A stretch of DNA of 64,000 nucleotides from Leishmania mexicana MHOM/GT/2001/U1103 (Eukaryota; Euglenozoa; Kinetoplastea; Trypanosomatida; Trypanosomatidae), in NCBI RefSeq assembly GCF_000234665.1, contig NC_018337.1, forward strand, positions 1,585,824-1,649,823. The letters run 5' to 3'. Each line of letters starts with the position of its first letter. Within the stretch, counting starts at the first letter, position 1. Below are positions 8,119 to 17,768 of this stretch, piece by piece. The notes under the pieces are model-generated. The model was not told the DNA's origin. It did not search any database and saw only the letters and a program-made list of their open reading frames with translations. The translations under genes and the position numbers were made by a program.

Positions 8119-9351
8119 ATGAGCACCACGGCCTATGCCCTGGTAGCAAAAGAGAAGCAGTACCCTCTCCAGGTGGGGAAGAATGTAGTCGGCCGCAGCA
8201 GTGTCCCCGTAGAGGGCGTCTCCTTCATCAACTTGGAATCGCCGCTGGCAGCGATCAGCCGCATGCAGGCATTTGTAGACATCGGCGCCAACGGTGATGC
8301 GTGGATCAGCGACTGCAACAGTACCAACGGCACCTTCCTCGGCATACGCCCCGGTCCAGGCATCCGACTTGAGGCAAATCGCTACTACCAGCTATCACCG
8401 GGATGCCGCATTGTGTTTGGGGACGTGGTGTGCACTTTTGAGACGCTGAGCGAGGCACCGCCGACGCCGCAGCACTCAGCGCACCCTCTTACCTCTCCCT
8501 CCCGCTCCGCACGCAAGACGGAGTCTTTGGGTGTTATGGATGCCTTCACTGACAACGCGGTCAATACTACCCCGGCAAGAGAGCTATCGAAGCAGGCCAA
8601 CGCGCACCGGAGTAACGTTCCTTACCTCGAGGAAACTGGCAGTCTCTCGCGGGAGCCTGCTGCGTTGCGTGAAACAGCCGCTGCGACGAAGAAAACGCCA
8701 CACCGAGAACGACCAGAGCCGACAACGCCTTCGCGACCGCTGAAGCGGACCAAAGTAGAGTCTGCAGCACCCTCTTCGTCTGTCAAGGTAAAGACCGCCG
8801 CCACTGTGAAAGCCACGACAGCCGCACGAACACTTGCGGCACGGCCACATGTGTGTCTGACAGGGATGGACAGCGCTGAACGGGCGGCCATTACAAAGCG
8901 AGTGCGTGAGCTGAAGGGCCGTGTCGTGGATGACATTACCAAAGCAAATCTCCTCGTCGTAGCAACCCCACCGGTCCGAACACCAAAGTTCATCGTTGCC
9001 GTGGCACGAGGGATTCCGGTGGTGTCGGTAGATTACATCTGTAACCGGAGGACCGAGCTCGACGACGCGCGTCATCATATTGTGAGTCTCAAGACAGACC
9101 AACACACCTACACGGCAGCAGAGCTGAAGAAGGTGATTTATCGGAAAGATGCATCCCCACTTCTGCAGGGTGTTTCCTTCAACATCGCTGCCTTGTCCAG
9201 CAAGTCAAAGAGTGTGGCTGCGGAGATCATCACCTCCTCTGGGGGAGACGTGGTGAGCACCAAAAAGGGCGGCGGCACAGCCCTAACAGACGCGCACCTC
9301 GACAAGCTTTACGACTCCATCTTGCGTGGCAAAGTGTCCGCTGTGTTGTAG
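8119..9351 (+). CDS. FHA and tandem-BRCT protein, MDC1-like architecture
   Basis: The 410-residue protein has an N-terminal FHA domain (about 15-110): G25-R26, S47-R48 and NGT at 70-72 are the usual phosphothreonine-pocket positions. A disordered Ser/Thr/Pro-rich linker (about 112-240) contains several TP sites. A tandem BRCT pair occupies about 243-410. In BRCT1, T248-G249 and K290 match the Thr and Lys that hold the phosphate in the MDC1/Brc1/PTIP class, and FIVAVARGIPVVSVDYI matches the region of MDC1 that follows that Lys. The order FHA-linker-BRCT2 at the C-terminus is that of MDC1, the reader of phosphorylated H2A/H2AX at DNA breaks; Nbs1 has its BRCTs directly after the FHA. A DNA-damage role is inferred. 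The ATG at 8119 is the first after the acceptor. Confidence 0.75.
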   Translation: MSTTAYALVAKEKQYPLQVGKNVVGRSSVPVEGVSFINLESPLAAISRMQAFVDIGANGDAWISDCNSTNGTFLGIRPGPGIRLEANRYYQLSPGCRIVFGDVVCTFETLSEAPPTPQHSAHPLTSPSRSARKTESLGVMDAFTDNAVNTTPARELSKQANAHRSNVPYLEETGSLSREPAALRETAAATKKTPHRERPEPTTPSRPLKRTKVESAAPSSSVKVKTAATVKATTAARTLAARPHVCLTGMDSAERAAITKRVRELKGRVVDDITKANLLVVATPPVRTPKFIVAVARGIPVVSVDYICNRRTELDDARHHIVSLKTDQHTYTAAELKKVIYRKDASPLLQGVSFNIAALSSKSKSVAAEIITSSGGDVVSTKKGGGTALTDAHLDKLYDSILRGKVSAVL

Positions 9352-9971
9352 TAGGCGATCGCACAGAATCCCGGCCACGAGAGTGAGAGAGAGAGGGGGG
9401 GGAAGTGTTCTCGAAAGCCACCGCATCATCACGCCACGCATCGATGTGTGCAACACGTGCGTTTTACATTTCACGAAGCAAACGCGCAGAAGGACTGTCG
9501 TGCCGTTCCCCAAAGTTGTGATGGGTTTGTGCCCGTTGTCGAATGCGATGCAGGAGCCGCTAGCAGGAAGCTTATCGGACTCTCTTTGTATACATGCTTA
9601 TCGCCCCACGCCTGAGGTGAGCGGCGTGGCACCTTGCGTGGTGGCGTCGGCCGCACCGAGAGGCAGGCGAATAGTCTCATGATGCCTTTCTCATTCCCTT
9701 CTCTTTTCAACACCGCTACTGCCGTGCGTCACAGCCCCTGTCAGTGCTTCGGGGCAGCAGCTGTGCCTCGCCTCGTGCCGTCTCACTACACTTCTCTTTG
9801 TTCCCGCGCCTCTGCCGTTGCCTCACCGTATCTCTTCCTCAACACCGACCTTCGTCTCTCACTGCTGTCTTTCTCTTTACTTCTCCCACCGCCACGTGGA
9901 CTGCGTGCGATCACTGGAGCGCTGTACACGTTGGCAGGAGTGGTATCACCGTAGACGACTGTCGCCGACAG
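9352..9971 (+). other. Intergenic spacer
   Basis: No gene is seen. It has a short GA-repeat and G-run (about 9380-9402) and a pyrimidine tract (about 9826-9896) ahead of the WAPL-like gene. Confidence 0.4.
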
Positions 9972-11750
9972 ATGGCATCAAAACGGCTTCGGTCGAACGT
10001 TGACGTAGTGGGCAGCATCAACGAGTTGCTGAATCTTCCGGTCCGCTCTCCACCGCACGGGGAGGAATGCCTCCACACTAAATCGTCCAGTTGTCAGCCG
10101 AACTCGTCACTGCAAGTCACAGCAACCGACGATGTGCGCACGACTGCGTTAAAGCGCCTTCGGACCTCTGAATCTTCCGCTGGTGTGTCGTCCCGCAGCC
10201 CCAGCTCCGCCTCGCCTTCCTCGCCACGCACGACAAGCGACAGCATCGGCGGCGATGAACTCGACCTGCTGCGGCGCAAGGACGAGGAAGTGGCCGACAT
10301 GGCACTGTTTCTCGCGAAGGCCGTCGGTGAGACGTCGTCGTGGCACTCCCTCGCGGAGCTTGTCAGCCTTCTCGACCGTATTGGTGTGTCACGTGTGGCG
10401 TTGGCATTGAAGCGAGTGGGTGGACAGACCACTTTTGTGGGCAATCTGCATCAGGCGACTTCGTTTACGGACAATGATCGCCGAATCGCCGTTGCGCTCT
10501 TTTCCAGTCTCATGGCCCACGTCGACGCGGAGGCGCTATTCCAAGAGTGCGTGGTGACGTTTCTAGTCAAGTCTTTGATTCCTGCGGACGCGCCAGAAGC
10601 GTCACCTGCTCTTGACCGCAGCACCGCATCTCATTGGTCGGTGCGTCGGAATCAGAAAGGAACGGCGCAGCAACCGTCATCCGGCAACTCGCGCGGCGTG
10701 GCAGACGGCCTCGAGGGCCACGTTGCGAGACTGTGCGGGGGTGCAGCGGAGAGCGTTGGAAGCTATGAGGACAAAAGCTGCGCCTCACTCGCTCTCCGCT
10801 CTCTCCTGACAATTTTGTTCGTCTACAACAGGAGTCCCCACCTTGCTGCCCCGCGACACCTCTCCGTGCCGCTCCTCTTCGCCAACGCCGGTGGGCTCCA
10901 GCACCTAGGCAAGCTTTTGAGCGACAGGGACACGCAAGAGCATGCACTGTCGTTGCTAGAGGTCCTGACAGCAACGGAGGAGCTCACTCCGGAGAATGAC
11001 AGGCTTTTAGCGCTTGTCCCTGCCCTTGTGGCGCAGCTGCGCACAAGTGCCGTCGAGGTTCCCGTGCTCAAGGTGCTCACAAACATCACGAACATCCTGC
11101 CGCACGCACTCTCTGCCACCGGCACCGTGGCGGCATTTACGCAGTTTGCGCTTCAGACACTTTCACGTTCGCGGGCGGTCAGCACTCCTGACGAGGCAGA
11201 AATCTTTGCCCTTTGCTGCACCATCAACGTGGTAAAGTACGAGTCAAAGGAGACGGAGTGTGCGGAGGCAGAGCTTGCCTCAGCCCTTGTTGCTTCGCAT
11301 GATACGGTGGTGTCCCTCGCGGGCGCAATGATGGAGAGTTACCGGTGCAGCAGCACGGAGCAACTGGTACGCAGTGGCTATTACGCGCTTCTTCTAGGCG
11401 CACTCTCGTTGGTGCCTGTTGCCGAAGAGCAAGGTAGCAGCACGTTGCGCGTGCCCGTGATGACGGCTGTGGCTAGGGTGTCGGATGGCGATTCCGTTGG
11501 GCCTACGGTGGGCCACCAACCCATGCGCATTGTTGTGGCCATCATTCAAGAGTTCCTCTTCTTTCAGAGCTCGGCGGGGACGCTGACGAAGGAGGCGCTG
11601 CAGGAGATGAAGGCGCTGGTGGACCGCATTATCAGCAGCAATCACATTGACGTCGCTTCGGCCGGTGACCGCAGAACCACTACTGCGGAAACCTCCACTG
11701 CGGCGCCGACGGCCGAGGACGATGACCTCATGCTGGGCCAACTACTTTAG
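9972..11750 (+). CDS. WAPL-like cohesin-release factor
   Basis: The 592-residue protein has a basic, Ser-rich N-terminus (about 1-85) followed by an all-helical WAPL/armadillo-like region (about 95-560). Matching points with the WAPL C-terminal domain are a helix pair around [20 protein letters not shown], the repeat [33 protein letters not shown] (WAPL: LINLVEYSARN) and [11 protein letters not shown] near 470-480 (WAPL: YTALLLGCLC). A final helix then follows ([44 protein letters not shown]). WAPL opens the cohesin ring with Pds5. Short basic motifs stand in for long N-terminal regions of metazoan WAPL, and no FGF motifs are seen. The start is the first ATG after the pyrimidine tract. A generic armadillo protein is the alternative. 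Confidence 0.72.
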   Translation: [592 protein letters not shown]

Positions 11751-12216
11751 GGTCGCCCTTGACACGGCACAGCTTCGGTAGCGGGGAAAAAAAGCGATGC
11801 GTGCGCTCCTCCTGAGAATACTTGAACAGGCACTGAAAAGTCGCAGCAACGGTGTGGGCAGTGATTGGTGGTTGCGCGTGTGTGCTCTTTTTTTTCCTAT
11901 TGGCGGTGAAGTAGCAGTGTTCCTAACCGCTGCCCTCCAGTGCTCTGTTAGCAGCATTGCGCCGCTTCTTGGTGCATCACGGCGCGGGAGGGGGGCGGAT
12001 GCGTGCGATCACTGCTCTCAGTGGCTCTCGTCTCGTCCTCTCACTTGCACCGTGATTGCCTCACTCACCATAACTCTCTCTGCCCTCCCTCCCGACGCTT
12101 CTCTTACGCGTTCCACTCGTCGAGCACCCCAGCAACACGGACAGGACACACACACACACAAACGGGCACACACGGGCTTTATTTAGGCTGGGCTCCACGC
12201 AGAGCGTCCGTCGGTC
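11751..12216 (+). other. Intergenic spacer with kinesin acceptor
   Basis: No gene is seen. A CA-repeat (about 12149-12163) is followed by TTTATTTAG, with the AG at 12185-12186, 30 nt before the kinesin ATG. Confidence 0.5.
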
Positions 12217-15200
12217 ATGTCCGTCAAGGTCGCCGTGCGCAGTCGCCCGATGAGCGACCAGGAGCTGAAAGCGAAGGCGGAGGTCATCGTTCGCATGAAC
12301 GGGAACGAAGTAGAGCTGCGGGGGTCTGTTGACGGGCACGGCGGCAAGTTCCTGTACGACAGCGCACTCTGGTCGACCGGGCAGGTCGTGAACGGTTCCA
12401 GCAACGCCGAGGCGTCTCAGGCGTACGTGTACAATGCGATCGGGGCGGAGCTGTTGGAGCACATCATGACAGGCTACAACGGTTGCATCTTTGCCTACGG
12501 ACAGACGGGAAGCGGAAAGACGTACTGCATGATGGGCCGTGACAAGGGCGATCCCGGGCTCATCCCACGCATCGCCCAGAGCCTGTTTGAGCACTCCGTC
12601 GCGCTGCGCGAGCAGAACGTTGAAGTGTGCGTGGAGGTGTCCTACTACGAGATCTACAAAGAGAAGGTACGATGCCTACTGCGCCCCACCCAGGGCGGTT
12701 ACGACGACACGCGGCTGCGTGTGCGCGAGCATCCAAAGTATGGCCCCTTTATCGAGGGCCTTGCCAAATTTGTGGTGAACACGCCGTACGAGTTTCTGAA
12801 TTTGATGAGGGACGGCAACAAGGTTCGAAGCACCGCCTCAACAGCGATGAACCAGGCAAGTAGCCGCTCCCACGCCGTCTTCGCCATCACGCTCACACAG
12901 AAGCAGCAGAACGGCAACCTCATCACGCAAAAGACGTCGCGGTTGAACTTGGTTGACCTCGCCGGCAGCGAGCGGGCCTCGAAAACGCTGGCGACCGGAA
13001 AGCTGCTGACGGAGGGTGCCACCATAAATCAATCGCTCACTTGCCTCGGCAACGTCATCAGCGCTCTCGCCGAGGAGGAAGAATCGGGCAAGAGTCGCCA
13101 CATTCCCTACCGTGACTCAACGCTGACGTGGATTCTTAAGGACAACCTCGGCGGCAACTCAAAGACGGTGATGCTTGCCACCATCAGTCCCTCGTCGCTG
13201 CAGTATGAGGAGACACTGAGCACGCTGCGCTACGCCGAACGGGCCAAGAAGATTGTGAACAAGGCGGTCGTGAACGAGACAAACAACAACGAGGTCATTG
13301 CGGCACTGCAGAAGGAAATTTGGATCCTCAAGAGCCAACTCGCGAACGCGTCGATGAATGAGCGGGAGCGGCTGCAGGAGGAGCTGGAGGCCAGCGAGGC
13401 CGTCAAGAAGGAGCTCACCTCGTCTCTGGGGGAGAAGCTGACCTACACCAAGAGGCTGATGGAGGAGCGCGAGGAGTACATGCACCGGCTAGAGCTGAAG
13501 CTGAGCGCGCAGACGGAGGAGATTGAGGAACTGCGCAGAGCTAACGAGGAGAAGGAACGGCGCATCGATGAGCTGCTGCAACGCATCCACAGCCTAGCTG
13601 CCTCAGGCAGCCCGCCGGACAGCGAAAAGGTGGAGCGGATTCAAGAGCTAGTGGCAGCACTGGAGCAGGAGCAAAGCGCAGCCGCGACACACATGAAGGA
13701 AAAGCAGCCGCAGAAGCCTACCTGCGCCTCACTGGACAGCAGCGAGGATGAAGCGGAGTCGCATTTGCTCGCCACAGCAAAACTACCGGGGCGCCTCAAC
13801 GCAACGAAGCCCAACACAACCGCCACGCTGGCGGCGGTGCCAGAGACAGAGCAGAGTTCCACTGCTGTCGCGGACATGGCAACGGAGGTGCCGGTCGCTG
13901 TACGCGCCGCCATTCAGAAGACCCACTCCGCGTTTGTCGTCCACTCTGACGCGAACGCCGACGACGTCGACCACGACCTTGTCCTGGAGTCTCCCTATGA
14001 AAGCGCTGACGAGGATTTGACCTTAGACGAGGAAGTCCAGCGCCCCGCGCCGGCAGACTCTGACCTCGAGGACATTCCCACTGAGGACTCCGCTCTTGAA
14101 CTGCCGCCGAAGAGTCCGTGGACGAGGGACAGCGAGACGGACGATCTGCTCGCTGACCCAGACATCGTTCTCGACGACTCGGTAGGCGAGCCGCCTGTTA
14201 CACCGGTGGGCGACGCGTTCTCGGCACCAGCGTCGACGCCATCTTCGCGGATCGCCACAAGTGCATCGACGGCAGCGGTCGTGACGGCGTCATTGACAGC
14301 AGATGCGACCCCGTCGGCGAAGCCGCGCGCTGCTCTATCGGGAGGGCCAGTGGTCCTATCTCAAGCCTCGACTGAGTCGCCACGGCCGCGGCCTGTAAGC
14401 GGGAAAGTGGCGCATGCATTGTCTTATATGCAAGGCGCGAAGAACAACGGGACCCACGTGACACCGAGAGACTTCTTTACGCAGTCGAGCGAACGGCCCG
14501 AGATCTACCCGCCGAATGCCCGCACCGCCCAGCTCGTCATTAGCTCGCAAGCGCTGCCGAACAACCGTTACCTGCACGAGCCGTTTCGCGCGATTAATCT
14601 GACCGAGTCTTCCCCCACGGGGCGGAAAACGTCATGTGTCTGTGAGATGGACATGTTTCGTGGTCGCTTTTGCATCCTTGAGACGACCGGCGTCCAGTCC
14701 TTCGACTTACCCTGCGTGAATCTGTTCCGAGTGGAGAAGGACCCTAGGCACTCGCGACGATTGACGCTGTACTTCCTCGACGCCCTACATCTGTACGTGC
14801 TGGAGTTCGGGTCCACGGTGCGCCGGCAGCAGTTTTTTGAACTGGCGATGCTGATGCGGCGCAACTCCGTGCTCTGGTGCCCATCTCTGTGTGTCGACGG
14901 TGAGAACGACGTCGCCATCACCGTCAAAGGCACCACGCTGGAGCGGCCCGGCAACAGAGACACCTCTGTCACTGGCGAGGTAAAGATGACGGTGGCGCGT
15001 ATGCCGTATGAGGTGATCGACATGTGGTATGGCTGCTTCTCGCTGGAGGGGAAGCCACTGCCGCGCAGCGTGGCGGTGTTCAGCGGCTTCTTCCCAAAGG
15101 ATCAGCGCGAAATCTATGTCATCGGCGTCATTGACGTGCCAGTGTCGCTGCTCGGGAACGATGAGCTCGCGAGCTACTTTCTTGCCTACATTGGCGCCTC

Positions 15201-16641
15201 GACGTACTTTGTCCTCGCCAACACAGCCATTTCATCGGGCACGCACCACACCAGCAACGCCATGCTGGTGGTCTGCAAGCGCTCCTTCCTTGTGCGAGTG
15301 GCAAACATTCAGCTGCTGGAGGCCCCGTCGCTGCGGAAGGAAGGCGTGTGTCACGGCGACTTCACTGCCACGGGGTGCTCGCTGCGGATCAACGAGTCTT
15401 TTCTATGTGTCATTCTGGTCAACGCAAAGCCTGGCACCTACACCATACAGAACCGGGCGGCGTGCATTCGCTCGTTGCTGTCAAGCTTTCCCTTTGGAAA
15501 GACGTCGGTGGATATTTCCATGAGGTTCGACTACTTTATCGTCTCCGGCGCCTTCAACTTTGGCGGCGACTTCAGCACCGAGGATGCGCTCATTCGGGAA
15601 ATCCTTGCCGACAACCTCATGTCTAACATGCGCGAAATGGAACCGAGCCCGACCCTCTCCAGCGCGCCATCACCTCTTCGCGTTTTCTACGCTGTCCGTC
15701 CCAGCGTGTCGCGCATGGACATGTCGGTCTACTCGACGTCGCGAGCGCTCAGATTTGCCAATGTGTTCTTCTCCGCCGACATCTTCTGTCAGCGCTCCTT
15801 CCTGAGCCTCTTTGGTGAAGGCGTGCCGCGCGTGCAGTTGCTCCTGAGCGACCTGACAATCAAGGGCGGACTACTCCCGCCTACCCGGTGTGCGGAGCTG
15901 CAGGTATCGCTGGATGTCTTGGAAGGCTCCCCAACCACCTTTCGGCTTTCCTCGCAGGACGGCGAATACGTTATCCCCGACTCGACGGACACAGCCCTTT
16001 ACCCGTGTGTCAGCAACATAGAGTACCTCCGACTGCAGACGCTGACGTTCTCTCTGCTGGACAGGATTGGACCGGCGGAGACGCACAAGCACATCTTGGT
16101 TGCCTCCGGCATCTTTCCGCTGAAGTCAGTGACCTTGGCTGAACCAGCGCTGCTGCATATTGCACTCTACTATGAGGGATGCGCCGTTGGCACGCTGACG
16201 GCGGTGCTGCTGCAGTTCTACCATGAACGTAGCAGCGCCGAGTTGAGCACTCTCGGCTTGCCAAACGCCCGTTACGCCACCATCCTCTCCTGCTACGAGA
16301 ACGAGGTGCGTCGTGCCAGTGCTCCATGGACCCCTGCCTCCATCGTCGATGACGGTATATTTCACTTCTCCGCTGAGGACCCGACCAAGTCACAAGAACG
16401 TGGGGCGTACTCTCTGCCGGACCCGCATGCCTGGCGCTGGACAACGGAGTGGCAGCACGACCACCGTGAGGACGATCAACAGGGATGGGTGTATGCATAC
16501 ACCGTCGGTGCAGACCTGCAGCTGAGCGCCACTGACTCCTCAAGAATACGTCGTCGTCGATGGGTTCGTGTCATGCAGGCGAGCGGACCCATCGCCTATC
16601 ACACATACTTGGCTGAAAGGCTGACGACGGCGGCAATGTGA
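12217..16641 (+). CDS. Kinesin with C-terminal PH-like, degenerate inositol-5-phosphatase-like and C2-like regions
   Basis: The 1474-residue protein has an N-terminal motor (about 1-350): P-loop GQTGSGKT at 95-102, switch I NQASSRSHAVF near 212, switch II DLAGSER near 247-253, and the neck around TLRYAERAKKI. Heptad-rich coiled coil follows (about 355-500), then an acidic Ser/Thr/Pro-rich linker (about 500-790). The C-terminal half is unusual. A PH-like segment (about 805-885) begins GRFCILE and ends in an amphipathic helix. A region at about 920-1120 follows the order of the inositol polyphosphate 5-phosphatase fold (EIYVIGV; then DYFIVSGAFNFGGDF where active enzymes have F-W-x-G-D-x-N). A C2-like beta region follows (about 1165-1335). 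Catalytic residues are not conserved, so an enzyme is unlikely; lipid or membrane cargo binding is inferred. The motor is certain, the tail reading tentative. Confidence 0.9.
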   Translation: MSVKVAVRSRPMSDQELKAKAEVIVRMNGNEVELRGSVDGHGGKFLYDSALWSTGQVVNGSSNAEASQAYVYNAIGAELLEHIMTGYNGCIFAYGQTGSGKTYCMMGRDKGDPGLIPRIAQSLFEHSVALREQNVEVCVEVSYYEIYKEKVRCLLRPTQGGYDDTRLRVREHPKYGPFIEGLAKFVVNTPYEFLNLMRDGNKVRSTASTAMNQASSRSHAVFAITLTQKQQNGNLITQKTSRLNLVDLAGSERASKTLATGKLLTEGATINQSLTCLGNVISALAEEEESGKSRHIPYRDSTLTWILKDNLGGNSKTVMLATISPSSLQYEETLSTLRYAERAKKIVNKAVVNETNNNEVIAALQKEIWILKSQLANASMNERERLQEELEASEAVKKELTSSLGEKLTYTKRLMEEREEYMHRLELKLSAQTEEIEELRRANEEKERRIDELLQRIHSLAASGSPPDSEKVERIQELVAALEQEQSAAATHMKEKQPQKPTCASLDSSEDEAESHLLATAKLPGRLNATKPNTTATLAAVPETEQSSTAVADMATEVPVAVRAAIQKTHSAFVVHSDANADDVDHDLVLESPYESADEDLTLDEEVQRPAPADSDLEDIPTEDSALELPPKSPWTRDSETDDLLADPDIVLDDSVGEPPVTPVGDAFSAPASTPSSRIATSASTAAVVTASLTADATPSAKPRAALSGGPVVLSQASTESPRPRPVSGKVAHALSYMQGAKNNGTHVTPRDFFTQSSERPEIYPPNARTAQLVISSQALPNNRYLHEPFRAINLTESSPTGRKTSCVCEMDMFRGRFCILETTGVQSFDLPCVNLFRVEKDPRHSRRLTLYFLDALHLYVLEFGSTVRRQQFFELAMLMRRNSVLWCPSLCVDGENDVAITVKGTTLERPGNRDTSVTGEVKMTVARMPYEVIDMWYGCFSLEGKPLPRSVAVFSGFFPKDQREIYVIGVIDVPVSLLGNDELASYFLAYIGASTYFVLANTAISSGTHHTSNAMLVVCKRSFLVRVANIQLLEAPSLRKEGVCHGDFTATGCSLRINESFLCVILVNAKPGTYTIQNRAACIRSLLSSFPFGKTSVDISMRFDYFIVSGAFNFGGDFSTEDALIREILADNLMSNMREMEPSPTLSSAPSPLRVFYAVRPSVSRMDMSVYSTSRALRFANVFFSADIFCQRSFLSLFGEGVPRVQLLLSDLTIKGGLLPPTRCAELQVSLDVLEGSPTTFRLSSQDGEYVIPDSTDTALYPCVSNIEYLRLQTLTFSLLDRIGPAETHKHILVASGIFPLKSVTLAEPALLHIALYYEGCAVGTLTAVLLQFYHERSSAELSTLGLPNARYATILSCYENEVRRASAPWTPASIVDDGIFHFSAEDPTKSQERGAYSLPDPHAWRWTTEWQHDHREDDQQGWVYAYTVGADLQLSATDSSRIRRRRWVRVMQASGPIAYHTYLAERLTTAAM

Positions 16642-17768
16642 GTTGGCGGCATGGGCACCCGACTTGTCAACTCACGCGTCGTCGCGGTGGTGCGCGCAAC
16701 GCTGCCGGTCTCTCCTGATGTGAGTTGATCTCCAGCCTGTGGCCAAGAAAGGTGCTCTTCGGTTTCAGCGGTGGCCGCCACCGCCGTACCAATAGACCCG
16801 AAGAGGGGCCGCCTCCCATTCCGTCACCGCTCTCACCCTCACCGTGACTTGATTACCGCTCTCTCAACAATGTGCCTCTCACGCCCCAGTCCAACAGTAG
16901 CAACCCAAGTGTACATGCTCCTAAACTCCCGTACACGCACGTGCAGCAATACATGTGCATATACCCCTCCCCCTTCCTTATTCTTTACGTTACCCACAGG
17001 TCACCATCTCTACCCTGGTCATGTCCTTGCTTTCTGTGAGTGGGTGTGTGGCTGTCCTTTGCCCTTGTGCCCCCTTGGCGGGGTGTTAGCCTTGCGCTGC
17101 ATGGCGTTGTTTGTTTTTTCCTTTGGCACCTCTTCGTGGCACCTCTCTCTTCTTTTCACTGACGTGTGTATCACTGCCTCATAGGACTGTCAATGAAGGA
17201 AGCGCACACAGACACACGCACCTCTTCACCCAAGGACGTGGCGCAGAGGGAGAAAGGGGTGCGTGCGTGTGCGCTGCTCTGTGTCCGGTGCCGTCACAGT
17301 GTGATCCGCTCACTCACTCCTTTCCCTTCTCGCGGTGTTTCTCTGAAGTAAGAGGCAGTAGTTGATGACTCTGTACCGCGTTATGCCCGGAGGTGTGTGT
17401 GGGTGATGCGGCGAACACAGACATTGCACATGCACACCCAACGTTGGCTGCGTATTTGTTTTTGTGTTTTTGTGATTCCACTCACCGAGTGCCGCCTCAC
17501 AGCTGCGCCTCCCTTTGCCGCTCTGAGGCGAGCGCTGGATCAAACGGTGCAATGGTTGTAAACGCTTCCGACAACCACAGACACGCAGCCATTCCGTTCG
17601 AGGAGCTCCTGCCAGTCAAAGGTACGGGGTAAAGGGAGCCGGCAACACCTCAAACGACCTTTTTTTGTTTCCCTGGTTCTTTCTCCCTCCTCTTTGCGTG
17701 CGCTGTTCGCTGCGGACATCCATCTTGAACTTCTCCACAAAGTCGTCTTCTACAGACTCGAAACAAGC
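16642..17768 (+). other. Intergenic spacer, 1.1 kb
   Basis: No gene is supported. A pyrimidine tract (about 17658-17700) precedes candidate acceptors at about 17741-17742 and 17754-17755 for the DCN1-like gene. Confidence 0.45.
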
